DNA from: Erigeron canadensis
Lineage: Eukaryota > Streptophyta > Magnoliopsida > Asterales > Asteraceae
NCBI RefSeq assembly: GCF_010389155.1
Contig: NC_057761.1
Location: forward strand, 56,232,587-56,296,586
Direction of reading: 5' to 3'
DNA: 64,000 nt
Below are positions 11,331 through 21,581 of this stretch, one piece after another; position 1 is the first letter of the stretch, and every line of letters starts with the position of its first letter. Under the pieces are notes generated by a model. That model did not search any database. It saw only the letters and a list, made by a program, of their open reading frames with translations, and was not told the origin of the DNA. Both the position numbers and the translations under genes were made by a program.

Positions 11331-12246
11331 ACTAATCGTTCTTTTGTTTACTTTCAACTTCTATTTTTTTTTTAAATATATTATTTGTTTCGTGAAATTT
11401 GTATAATTTTCTCAATACATCTTATAAGAAATAACCATATAGGATATAGCGATGTTAAAAAAAATAAATCAAAATTACATAAGAAACTCAATACCCATAT
11501 CACCATATAGAAAGCGGTATGAACCTTAAGCCAGTTAATGAGGATTTTACTCGGGTTAGGAGGAGAGACTTGGTCCGTCTTTCCCAACCTAACCTAAAAC
11601 GATAGATATATATACCATAACAATAGTATTATCTTTATGTAACTGAAATTATTACAATTGTATTACCTATTAGAAATACTATGGTTTGGGTTTTGATATA
11701 TTAATGAGAATCGAGTAGTGGGTTGATTTTGACTAAACTATCTGCCGAGATGGGGTTCACCATAAAATTCTGATGGGTAGTAGGTCATGTTGGGCACCAT
11801 TTTTATTTATTCGACCCGTCTCAAACTTGTCCGATTGTCATTTCTAAATAGAATAAGACACACAAGTGTACCAAAGAAGAGGCTGATGTTTAAGGTCCTA
11901 ACTTTCACTTAGTATTGCTTCCATTATTTAATTTTGATTTGGGTACAGAAATTGAGACAATTGTACTATGCAAGATTACACAGAAAAGATTTTTCCCCTC
12001 TCCTATATCTTTAACCCCATGTCTGATTCTTAGAAGGTCTTCCTCCCTAAGACATTAATGTTTTGGAAATTTCTCTAAGCTACTATCAATGAGACTAAAT
12101 GAATGGAATGGATTGGATTGATTTCATATAACAGTGAAAAATGTAATTGTTGCTAATTTGCTATACAACACGTTTTACTCCCTCAAGTGCTACTTTTGTT
12201 TGTTTGGATGTTGGAAGTTAAGGCTAATTGTCAATATATTAATATT
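11331..12246. other. Intergenic, nothing recognised
   Basis: AT-rich spacer beyond the LINE tail towards the 3' side of U11/U12-65K. No exon-like segment was found. Confidence 0.45.
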
Positions 12247-12421
12247 GGATGATTAATCCTCCCAACCAATCATCCTAAAAATCCTCCTAATATATCCACT
12301 TGTTAACCTATGTATTCCACTAATTCTTTTTCCTAATCCCACCCCTGATTTTTCACATGTTACAATCCTATTAATTAGAAGGATTTTTAGGCTAAACAAT
12401 TAGAAAGATTGATCATTACCC
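12247..12421. mobile_element. Family D MITE with 9-bp target duplication
   Basis: The ends are related inverted repeats (GGATGATTAATCCT against GGGTAATGATCAATCTT). Both sides carry ATTAATATT (12238-12246 and 12422-12430). A 9-bp duplication suggests a Mutator-like MITE. Related copies lie at about 60855-61083 and 61182-61344. Confidence 0.65.
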
Positions 12422-12952
12422 ATTAATATTATTACAAAACGAGAAGCCCATGATGAATGAGGGGCCCAATATGTATATATGGATATGAAATTCAAAGACC
12501 ACAATACTTAAGATCCTGTATGGTAGGCGTAGAGGCACGCGACGGTCTCCTGTATCACCCACGTGGTTCTACAAATGCTAAGAAGTTCAACAATGTAAAT
12601 TCACAACGTTACCCCTGTTTGGATAAATAAATGGATATTATTATTATGATTTGGATAAAATTCGTACCAACACAAAAAAAAGGAGACGCCACAAGCTTTT
12701 GCCACCCACATTTCGTACCATACCTGTTTTTCATGTTAGCCATGTGTTACTGTCTATATCACTTTTGCAATAGAAAAATGTGTGTTTGGAAATGACCCTG
12801 CTCGACCCTACCTGACCGACACAATTCGTTTGTGGCCCAGTACCCATTTCGATAAAAAAAAATTCCCTGACAACGTCAAATAACTTGTTACCTGTTTTGA
12901 TGGGTAAGCCAATGCATGATATACGATATCTTTCGAGTTATCAGAGACGCAA
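12422..12952. other. 3' flank of U11/U12-65K
   Basis: Likely holds the 3' untranslated region of the minus-strand gene. No separate feature is seen. Confidence 0.35.
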
Positions 12953-15900
12953 TTATTTTTCGGTAGTTTTGCCAGCAGAGGTATTTCGGCCAAACTGGAT
13001 GATCATGGGCTTCCCTTTAAATACAAATCCATTTACCAGATTCTGCAACCAAAGATTAATACTTGATATCAGATTTTATGTATGATTAGCATGATTATTA
13101 TAAAATTTATGTAAGATTAGCATGATTATTTTCCACCAAAGAAATTTTTGTTGTAGCTAACAAGGGGATATCAATATGTAATTGACAAAACCTTGAAAGC
13201 TACAAAGTAAGAACCGTACCAGAGCACGATGAGCAATGTCAATCGTTGGGAACGTTACAAACGCTTGACCCCTCATCCTTCCCTCCTAAAACCGCAAACC
13301 AGGTACAAGTTAGTCACTATGTTCTGATTGAACTAGAAGGGGATAGCATGCCTATTGCAGCAGCGTCCAAACTGGGTACTGCCCCCTCACACAGACCAAG
13401 AAACCATTGTGTACATTCAATAAACTTCAAGGGGATAATGGAATCTTTTTCTTATTAAGACCCACAGTACGCATAATTAGTCCATCCAAACTAACAATAC
13501 ACTTTTATGGGAGAATGATATGTGCGGTTGCAGCACCTTGCTGCCCCCTCACAATGAGCTTCACCACATTAGCAAATGAAGAAAAATAACACAAATAGCA
13601 ACAGTGTGCTGCTGTAGCACTTATGTTAACCCCAAACAAAATACCCATTACTGCCTTTTCTAATATAATTTTTTTTTTCACAAAATGTCCTTTACGTTTA
13701 TAATCTTGAACATATTCACAGACATTTAAAAAAAGTAAAATATCAATTAGAAGAAGCTCAATGAGGAAAATTCTTAAGTCAAATGAAGATATATATGTTA
13801 CCTGCATCAACTTCACAGAAAGACTTTCTTTAGCAGTTTCAATATTTCCAAAGAATGTACCTGCAACAAAAACAGAAAATATAACATAAACGTAACCTTT
13901 ATGATGAATGATAATTCAAGCAAGGCAAAAAAACATGAGTTACACTTGACGTGCAATAGCTAACGTGTTTCAAATATGCATCAGCTTCTTTGAAAAAGTA
14001 AAAACTACTGTCTTTTTCTGTTTATGGTTTTAGGGTTTACCAAACACAAAGTAGAAGTCATCAGTAACCACATCTTTCGCCAAGTTTTTAATGTACAACA
14101 CAGGAGCAGGATTTCCGGCTTTATAATTCTACAACAAGTAAAGACCTTAGTTAGGCATAACAAACTGTTGAAATTTAGAAAAGGGTAAGGTTACCAAGTC
14201 CCAATTTACATATTAATGAGCCAGGCTGCATTTCTATCTCAAATGCATGAAATCAAAAAGTCTAACATAAAGGGGAAGAGGCCAACGGGTAGAAGGCTTG
14301 CAAGTCTCTCAAAGTCTTACAGCTGGACAAAAAAATGTTTTCTTTCTAAGAAACAGATTGTGGTACCTTAAACATTGGCAGAGATAAAATTTCTTCTGGA
14401 GGTAATTTTCCATGCTCCAGTTCTTCAACTGTAGCAAATGGTTTGGTATTTAAGCTATTATTCTCCACCTCTTCTATTTCTTCCACTACGTTGTTATCTA
14501 CTTGTTCACTGGTTTGAGTCTGTTTAGGAGCAATTTTAATCTGCAAGCAAAAAGGATTAGAAGTAAAAAAAACAGCAATAAAACACTTGGTCATTGATAA
14601 GTACAATCTTTAAAGGGAAGATGACAACCTGCAGTACAGGGTTCTTCTTTTTTATCATAGGGATCTCCTTAGGAACTAAGGTGGCCGGTTTCAATCCAAC
14701 GGCCTCATGAGCTATATCCTTGTTGACAGCAGGACCCACGATAGCTTCTCTCTTAATACGCTTGCGCCGAGGTCCAGTTGTTCCCCGAGCTCCAACATCT
14801 TCCTACAACGTAGCAAAGTGTTTGGAAAACTTACACGGTGTTGGGGGTTTGTTTTATAAGTGATTAAGTGATATGGTACGCTAAAAGTTGGAGTGTCAGC
14901 TGAAATCAAACGGATAGTAGATAATAATGTTTGGATGTGAAATCACTGTTTGAAGTTGTAGTAATCAGATAATCAGAGGTCTAGACTTGTTACAGATTCT
15001 GATTATTATGTTACTCTGCAATGAGAGTAAAAGTTTCTCAAATTAAATCAAAGCAACAGGTAGATAGGCAATTTCATTATACCATTTGATAACCAGATTA
15101 CTTGTCGTCTTGTCCTAGCTATATTTAACCAAGCAGTAAAAGTTGAATATTATGACTTCTCATTGCAATAGGTTGACAATCAGTTCCAAAAGTCCAAAAC
15201 ACAAATCAAACATTCCCACCCCTTATCTTTGATGAGTACTAAGTTAGAATATTTAAAGAAATGGCTTTTTATGTCTTAAATAATAACTACCTCATCTGAA
15301 GACTCCAACTCTGATTCCCCGCTTGAGAGATTTACTAAACTAGAATTGGTATCTACAGGAGGAGGTGGCGGTGGATGTGGTGCAGGTGCTGAAGGAGGAA
15401 GAGGTGGAGTTGGCAATGCAGCACGAAATGGAGCTGGGATATTCAACTTGTTCATCAAGTGCAACACCTACCATATGAACCAGGTTATACATAAATCAAT
15501 AGCACATTAACACTCAAGTGACAATTTACCAGGGAGTACTAAGTTACCTGTGTATAGAAGCGAGGAACGGCAATAAGAGCATTTAGAATGTTGGTAAGAA
15601 TATTTCCGTCGGGCGGGGGATACGCATATCTGCCGTTGAGCAAGTTAGTTTACTAACAAGAAATTTAATCTTAGAACCTCGTTATGATGTCTGAATACAC
15701 GAATACTCTATTACTCTACTTTTTCTAAAAACAAGATGTCGGCACAACTCACTCAAGGTTAGGAGGGAATGGGTAATCCACTCCGAGTTTTTCAGCAATA
15801 GGTTCAAGTGCAGGCAAGGGATCCCGCTTTAAATCTTTGGCTAGACTAGAATCATCCTTAGATGACATGGCAACGCTCCTAGATGTGGGTTTATTTTGCT

Positions 15901-16471
15901 GAGATTTGGTATCATGTGGTTGTGTACTAGCTCTCTCAACAGACAGAACTTTCCCAAGAAACCTTAACCTGATTAAAGTAGAAGGAAGCTACTAATAAAA
16001 TACAAGATGTAAATAATAGACAGACTCAACACAGAATATAACTGATTGAGCATGCAAAAGAGAATTACCCATTTAATTGGCGCTGTGCTTGAATTGCTAA
16101 GCTTTCATTATTAAAATCAACAAATGCACAGTTCCTCATCCTGCATTAACAGACCTTACTCTAATGTAACTGAAATAAAGAAACATCTAGACAAAGTAAC
16201 AAAAATTATGAGCTGTGGTATGTAAAAGAAGCTGTATAAACCTTCCAGTGGTGCATGGACGAACAAAAGAAGCGCCATAATGGGAAAAGAGTCGCGAGAG
16301 GGTATCATGAGGAATAGCTTCGGGAAGGCGACGAATCAAAAGTGTAGCTACTTCTTTCTCAGGGGGTCTTGCTGGAGCTTCACTGGCACTATGATATCCA
16401 TAATCATGCATCCCTTGAGAATAAGGTGGCTGTTGAAAAGTTGGTGGTTGGAAAGGTGGGACATTGGCCAT
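12953..16471 (-). CDS. U11/U12-65K: U11/U12 snRNP 65 kDa protein (RNPC3 homologue)
   Basis: Eleven coding exons: 16242-16471, 16069-16140, 15754-15969, 15548-15629, 15291-15467, 14629-14802, 14367-14540, 14041-14128, 13802-13860, 13220-13285, 12953-13042. They sum to 475 codons plus stop with all phases matching. The N-terminal RRM has RNP2 at about residues 44-49 (LLIRRL) and RNP1 (RNCAFVDF) in exon 2. A proline-rich stretch and acidic linkers lie in exons 5-7. The C-terminal RRM spans about 384-466 with VLYIKNL and RGQAFVTF. This order is that of the minor-spliceosome 65K protein, which bridges U11 and U12 snRNPs and binds the 3' hairpin of U12 snRNA in the nucleus. All introns look U2-type. 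The length is close to known plant proteins. A leader intron upstream is likely. Confidence 0.95.
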
Positions 16472-18110
16472 TATAGCTGCCTATAAGCTGCTGTATTAGT
16501 TCTTCCAGGACTATTCTGTGCAAGAACATTAGCCATTAGTCGCTTTTTTCAAATCCTTAATATAATCCGAGATATATCACGAGAAAAAAGAAAGTGAATG
16601 TCTAATGTATGGTGTTCATTTTTAACACAACAAGACAGTAGCATAAACACTTGCATCCTTTATTTTACTTTCAATTAACAAAGAGCAAAGAGCTGATAAC
16701 TAGATGAAGAAATATTAGAGCAGAATCAACTAAAGGCTCTCGACCAAATGTACACTACATCTATACCGATTAGTTAAAATAGAGTATCAGAGTTATATAA
16801 TGATACATACCAAACAGTAGTTCACATCTCCAGCACATCCTAAATAACAATATTCCAGGTTTACGGCAGAAAAGTTGGTGTAAAATTTTAACTGAAATGG
16901 GCTGGGCAACTAATTAGGTACTTTTGGAACTGTTAGTTGGCTTTTTATGTACTTAAACATGTGAATCTAACTCTAAACAATCTCTGATTGATAATGATTG
17001 ATATCAAATTCTTTCTCTAAAATCATATCATATCTATACTTCTATATCTATATCTATATCTATATTATCTTATAAAGCATTTTGCCTTTTTTAAAGTCTC
17101 AAAAGATGATTTGAACTACCTAAATTACCTCCTTCTTTATTCTTAAATTTAAACATCTCTACCTAATATACCTATAATACCCTTAAATCTCAACCACTCA
17201 TTTTTTTTCTCTCTCCTCAAATCTCAACCACTCATTTTTTTTCTATCTCTTCCATAAACCATTTTATTCTTCTAATTAATTCAAAATCTTTTATCTCAAA
17301 AACCGTATATCAATAAATTATAAAAATTGTATGAGTGTTCTTAAAATTTCGTTCTTTCATTAGAGATGTCATTCGATATACTTTCGACAAAATTTTAAAT
17401 CCGGGTACGGAGCCCGTACGGCTAAGGCATTTGGCTATCACACTCTATAACTTATCACCTCCTATGACCTATCACCCCCATCATCTCACCGCCACATTGC
17501 GCGGGTACTATTGCTCGTGAACCTTAAGATTTGACTTCAATTTTTATCGAACCCTACAATTTCAATTCTTCAATCAGCCTGTGAAATTCCGGAATTCATC
17601 ATATCACAGTGGTATTAAAGTGGCCTTTTTGGTAACCTAAATTTGTTTTGTATTAGTACAAACATAATCTAATATCAGCGATTGTATTTGCAGACATGAT
17701 ACTTAAATTCTTGATGATACCGCACGAGAGAAAATTGCAGACATGATCTAACTTACTTAGCGGCCGCGCATCATTGTAATAGAAAAAAATATACTAAGCT
17801 TTGCATTCATTTGTTCTCTAAATGAACTAAACACTACTGTGAACATTACATCGAACACCTGGTGTGCACCTTAACTAAACATAACAATGTATATAATCAA
17901 AAATAAGCAAAACACATATATACAGAAAATCCGCACGAAATTGATTAATAGTTTCAAAGAAAGAAAAAATAAACTGTAATTCGATTCAGTTTGAAACGTA
18001 CCTACCTGTATACAAAATCAATATCCAGATTACCGTTTTTACTTTCTTTTTTTTTTGGATCGATTTTTGCCTTATTTCCTTTCTTGAAGTCTCTATTTAG
18101 ACGTTTAGTT
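16472..18110 (-). promoter_or_regulatory. Probable 5'UTR exon and leader intron of U11/U12-65K
   Basis: Seven bases before the ATG the minus strand reads TTATAGGCAG, a possible acceptor. At about 18005 it reads TACAG/GTAGGT, a strong donor. A leader intron of about 1.5 kb would join them and would contain the Helitron-like copy at 17033-17517. This rests on splice motifs only. Confidence 0.35.
17033..17517 (+). mobile_element. Helitron-like element, family A
   Basis: Starts TCTATACT after host A (17032) and ends GCTCG before host T (17518). It contains the family A core (AAACCGTATATCAATAAATT, GGAGCCCGTACGGCTAAGGC) and a terminal GCCACATTGCGCGGGTA block. A 61-codon frame inside is not a gene. 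Confidence 0.6.
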
Positions 18111-18247
18111 AAATGATTTGGGCCCAAATAATGTAACGCGAAAAGATGGGCAATTAATAATAGGCCCAAAAAGAAAAGGAAAAGGATTAGAAAACTGACA
18201 GGTGTTTGGTGAGCCCAAACTTGTTTGAGCTGAATGAACCTCTATTG

Positions 18248-19172
18248 TAGAGGTGAACAAAAAAACCAGTTAACCTAACCGAACCGAAAACTAATCGATA
18301 ATCGAAACCGGTTAAGAACCGATAAGGTACTAATCGATTAATGGTTATTAATAACCGTCAGTTAGTGATCGATTAGGACTTTCCAAACACAAACCGATTA
18401 ATAACCGGTTAACCTAAAACCGGTTAAAAAAGATAAACTAAAAGCGGTTAACCGGTTATATCATATGTATATATATATATATAAATATATATAAATTTAC
18501 TTAATATAATTCTATCTTCTCACACAGACACGCATACAGAGAGCCGACCATTCCTAAATCGAATACAAACCTAACCCTAATCGATCCTTAATCGGTCCTT
18601 TTCTTTATTCAATCGATCCCAAATCGATCCTAACCCTTTTCTTCATTCATAATCTATCTTAAAATCCCTATTGATCCTAACCCTTTTCTTCATTCAATCG
18701 ATCTTAAAATCCCTATATCTTTTTTAAAATCCCTAATGTTTATGTTTCTGTTGGTTTATGAACAATCTCTGCTACTGTGTTTACGTTTCTGTTGGTTTTA
18801 AAAAAACATGTGACTGACTTTATGTTTCTGGTTTGTAATACTGCTCTTCTTGTTATGCTTCTGAAATATTCGAGTTTCTAGTTTCTGTTTATGTTCAGCC
18901 TATTCTTGTATGTTGTAAATCATGTTCTTCTTTTCTGTTGAAATGTGATTCTTGGTCCTTCAGTTAATTAAAACCGGTAATAGGTTAACCTATTTCGATT
19001 AACCGGTTAATAAAAACCGAAATCGATTAAGGCGGTTAAGGTTTTTACATGTCGTAATCGGTTATTAACCGATATAGGTTAACCGAAATCGATTAATTTT
19101 TTTTCTAAAAAAAACCGATTACGGTTATTACTAAAAATTAACCTAACCGATTAACCTATATTTGCACCTCTA
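18248..19172. mobile_element. Non-autonomous hAT element
   Basis: Terminal inverted repeats begin TAGAGGTG at both ends. The flanks are CTCTATTG (18240-18247) and CTCTACTG (19173-19180), an 8-bp target duplication with one mismatch. TIR form and duplication length fit hAT. About 230 bp at each end is packed with AACCGGTTAA and AATCGATTAA variants in both orientations, which resemble subterminal transposase-binding arrays. The middle is AT-rich with no open frame, so an outside transposase would be needed. Confidence 0.8.
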
Positions 19173-19194
19173 CTCTACTGGAATACTCATTTGG

Positions 19195-19423
19195 AAGCTA
19201 CTAAAAACTTAAAACCATTTACCCAACATAACAACAACACGAAAGCCTGTGCAATGCAGCGATAAGTGGTGGTGGTAATATGGTTATTGATATAAAGATA
19301 ATTCATATAAAAATGTTAGTGTAGTTTTTTCAAGAGTTGAGGGATAGATTTAGTAAGTTATCTATTCGATAGGGTAGTTATAATTTTTTTTTTTGAAAAA
19401 GTAGGGATATTAAAGGTTTTTTA
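19195..19423 (-). mobile_element. Degenerate Helitron-like (family B) fragment
   Basis: CCTGTGCAATGCAGCGATAA, followed by TGGTGGTGG and an AT-rich tail, mirrors family B in minus orientation. The outer 3' end is not intact. Its left part (plus orientation) is retained up to the Harbinger-like insertion at 19424. Confidence 0.35.
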
Positions 19424-20564
19424 GGGGGAGAGGTGTAGTGGGCTAGTTTTATCGGCAAAACCATCGGCAAGCATCAGCTACACTATAGCATCTCCATCGG
19501 CTTGTATCGGCAAGTTTAATCGGTTAGTATTGGCTATATATATCGGCTAGTTTTGGCCGATCCTTGTGAACGTTGGGAGCGTGTACTTTGTGACCATTTT
19601 TTTTTGTTCTTGTGCTCGCCGGAAACCTAAAATTTTTTTTGGGGGGTTTTGATTTTGAGGCTCGATTTACGTTTTTCTAGGCTTCTATTGCCGGAATACG
19701 TGCCAATAAAACATGCCGATGCTCCTAACGTGATATATCACCCCTCCAGTGAGTTGGCTATGTTACTACTTGTTTCTTCGGTTTTCCGGCGATCCCTTTT
19801 TGGGGTTTCTGGTTTTTCGATGTGCTTCTTGTTGCTTCTTCCTGTGGTCTTTCATGTTGCATCGGTTCTCCGGCGAGCCCTTTCTTGGGTTTCCGGTGAG
19901 CCCTTTGCTACTGCTGCTGTTGCTACGGTGGCTTGTGGTTTTCCGGCGATCCTTTTCTGGGTTCTTGGTTAACTGCTGCTGCTCTGCTACTGTGGGATGT
20001 TTTCCGGCGACCCCTTTTTGGGTTTCCGGTTAGACTTCCTGCTTATATATGTATATTTATGTATATTTATATATTTACATTGCCGGATTTTTCCTTGGTA
20101 GTGTTACAGTAGCGATGCTGGATTTTGTTCAATTAAAGCAATAGGTAGCCGGAAAAAGTAGCTCGTAGCCGATGATGATATCGTTGAACAGTTTTTTAGG
20201 TTGCCGGAAAAAATGGGCGATGATGATACAAATGTTCGTAAAAATGGGACTCGGATGATCCGGGGCGTATCTTGGCGGGGTAAACCCTTCGGGTTAGCCG
20301 GTGTCTCCGACTTCCGAAATTCCTGACCCCCAAATTCTGAGCCTAAGTTTTATTTTTTACAAAAAACGGTCACTTTTTTTAGTTTTCCGGCAACTATTTC
20401 CGGTTATATTTATTTAGTTTTGAAATTGGCAAATTGGTTACTTTTCCTATACTATACCGCATGTTTTGGCTAGTTTTTGACAACGACATGTGGCGATATA
20501 TGATTCGCCGATAGCTTGTCAAACTTGCCAATTAGCCAATTTAGTGGCACTACACCTCTCCCCC
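19424..20564. mobile_element. Harbinger-like transposon, non-autonomous
   Basis: Perfect 17-bp terminal inverted repeats GGGGGAGAGGTGTAGTG are flanked by TTA on both sides (19421-19423, 20565-20567). This is the PIF/Harbinger signature. Subterminal regions are full of ATCGGC/GCCGAT motifs. The interior has a degenerate minisatellite at 19780-20035. Two overlapping plus-strand frames (19649-19972 and 19749-20033) run through the minisatellite and match no family I know. No DDE transposase is visible. Confidence 0.75.
19780..20035. repeat. Degenerate minisatellite inside the Harbinger-like element
   Basis: A block around TTTTCCGGCGATCCCTTTT followed by GGGTTTCCGG recurs starting near 19780, 19864, 19937 and 19998 with irregular spacing (84, 73, 61 bp). 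Confidence 0.65.
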
Positions 20565-20567
20565 TTA

Positions 20568-21040
20568 AAGGCTTAAAAGTTAATTTAACTACGAATCTTT
20601 GGTTTAGTGGTTTATTAGGCTATGCCATTATTATAGTTAAATAAATAAATGAGATATGCCAGATGAGATATAGTTAGAATAGAAGAATTTCCATCTCCCA
20701 AAGTGCCATGTTTTGATGCATTAATTCAGGAGGACAATTGAATTCATTCGAAGAAAAGAATATAAGATGATGCAATTTTAGTCTATCTAAAGATTTTTAA
20801 AATATAAAAATACAAGGAAGGAGCTACAGATATATTGATGATCGCCCTGAAAGCATGAAACCGCACGGAATCTTTAGTTTCAATTGAAAGCAAACTCTTC
20901 CCATATTTCCCAAAACAATTCTATATGTGATTTTGATTTCATCATCTTTTTTTTTCACTTTTCTTTTCAGCCCCTATCTTCGATCTAATTATGTAAATCC
21001 CCCCTCATAGTATTATATATATATATATATATATATAGGG
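20568..21040. other. Intergenic, nothing recognised
   Basis: AT-rich, ending in a (TA)n run at about 21016-21038 that borders the next MITE. Confidence 0.45.
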
Positions 21041-21384
21041 TAACACTCCGGTGAGAACACTTTTAAAATAAGAACGGTGAGAACACTTAAAAACATCATT
21101 TTGATGCATTAAAAGTCCATAAAACTAACATAGTGCATAACTAATTATCCTTATTTAAGTGTTTAACAACACATTGATCCTTCAAAATCAAAAAAATCAC
21201 GTTTTTTGTTTTGTGCATCCATCTTGGATGCATATTATCAAAATGATGCATCCAACAAAAAATGTGATTTTTTCCGATTTTGACGGATCCATGTGTTGTT
21301 AAACACTTAAATAATGATAATTAGTTATGCACTATGTCAGTTTTATGGACTTTTAATGTATCAAAATGTAGTTTTTAAGTGTTA
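21041..21384. mobile_element. Fold-back MITE with ~140-bp arms
   Basis: Arm one (about 21082-21225) and arm two (about 21248-21384) are inverted copies with few mismatches, carrying AAAAGTCCATAAAACT and TGTTTAACAACACAT blocks. The outer left end (GGTGAGAACACTT) follows a (TA)n run. The outer right end is missing, where the family C element begins. Transcripts would form a long hairpin. A fragment also lies at 4856-4960. Confidence 0.65.
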
Positions 21385-21560
21385 GGTACCAAAGCTTAGG
21401 TATGGAACACTCACATATCGTTTTTTTTATTCATAAAATTCATGGGGGCTCAAACATTTATTTATTAATTAAAAAATATTAAAAATTTTGTATGTGAAGG
21501 GTTCCACACCTAAGCTTAGGTGTCGGACAGTCTTATATTCACTTTTCCCTATATATATAT
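21385..21560. mobile_element. Family C MITE, copy 1
   Basis: Bounded by AGGTACCAAAGCTTAGGT on the left and CACCTAAGCTTAGGTGTCGG plus a (TA)n tract on the right. The interior TTCATGGGGGCTCAAACATT recurs in the copies at 23532-23700 and, inverted, 23725-23860. The AAGCTTAGGT end motif is itself palindromic. Confidence 0.55.
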
Positions 21561-21581
21561 AGGGGGATGAGAATATAGGTG

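Noticed and set aside
12953..16471. U12-type introns in the U11/U12-65K gene (self-regulation idea)
   Set aside because: All ten donors I read begin with GT and none has the ATCCTT motif, so no minor-class intron is supported in the coding region.
19649..20033. Two overlapping frames as a gene
   Set aside because: They lie in a minisatellite inside a TTA-flanked transposon and resemble no known protein.
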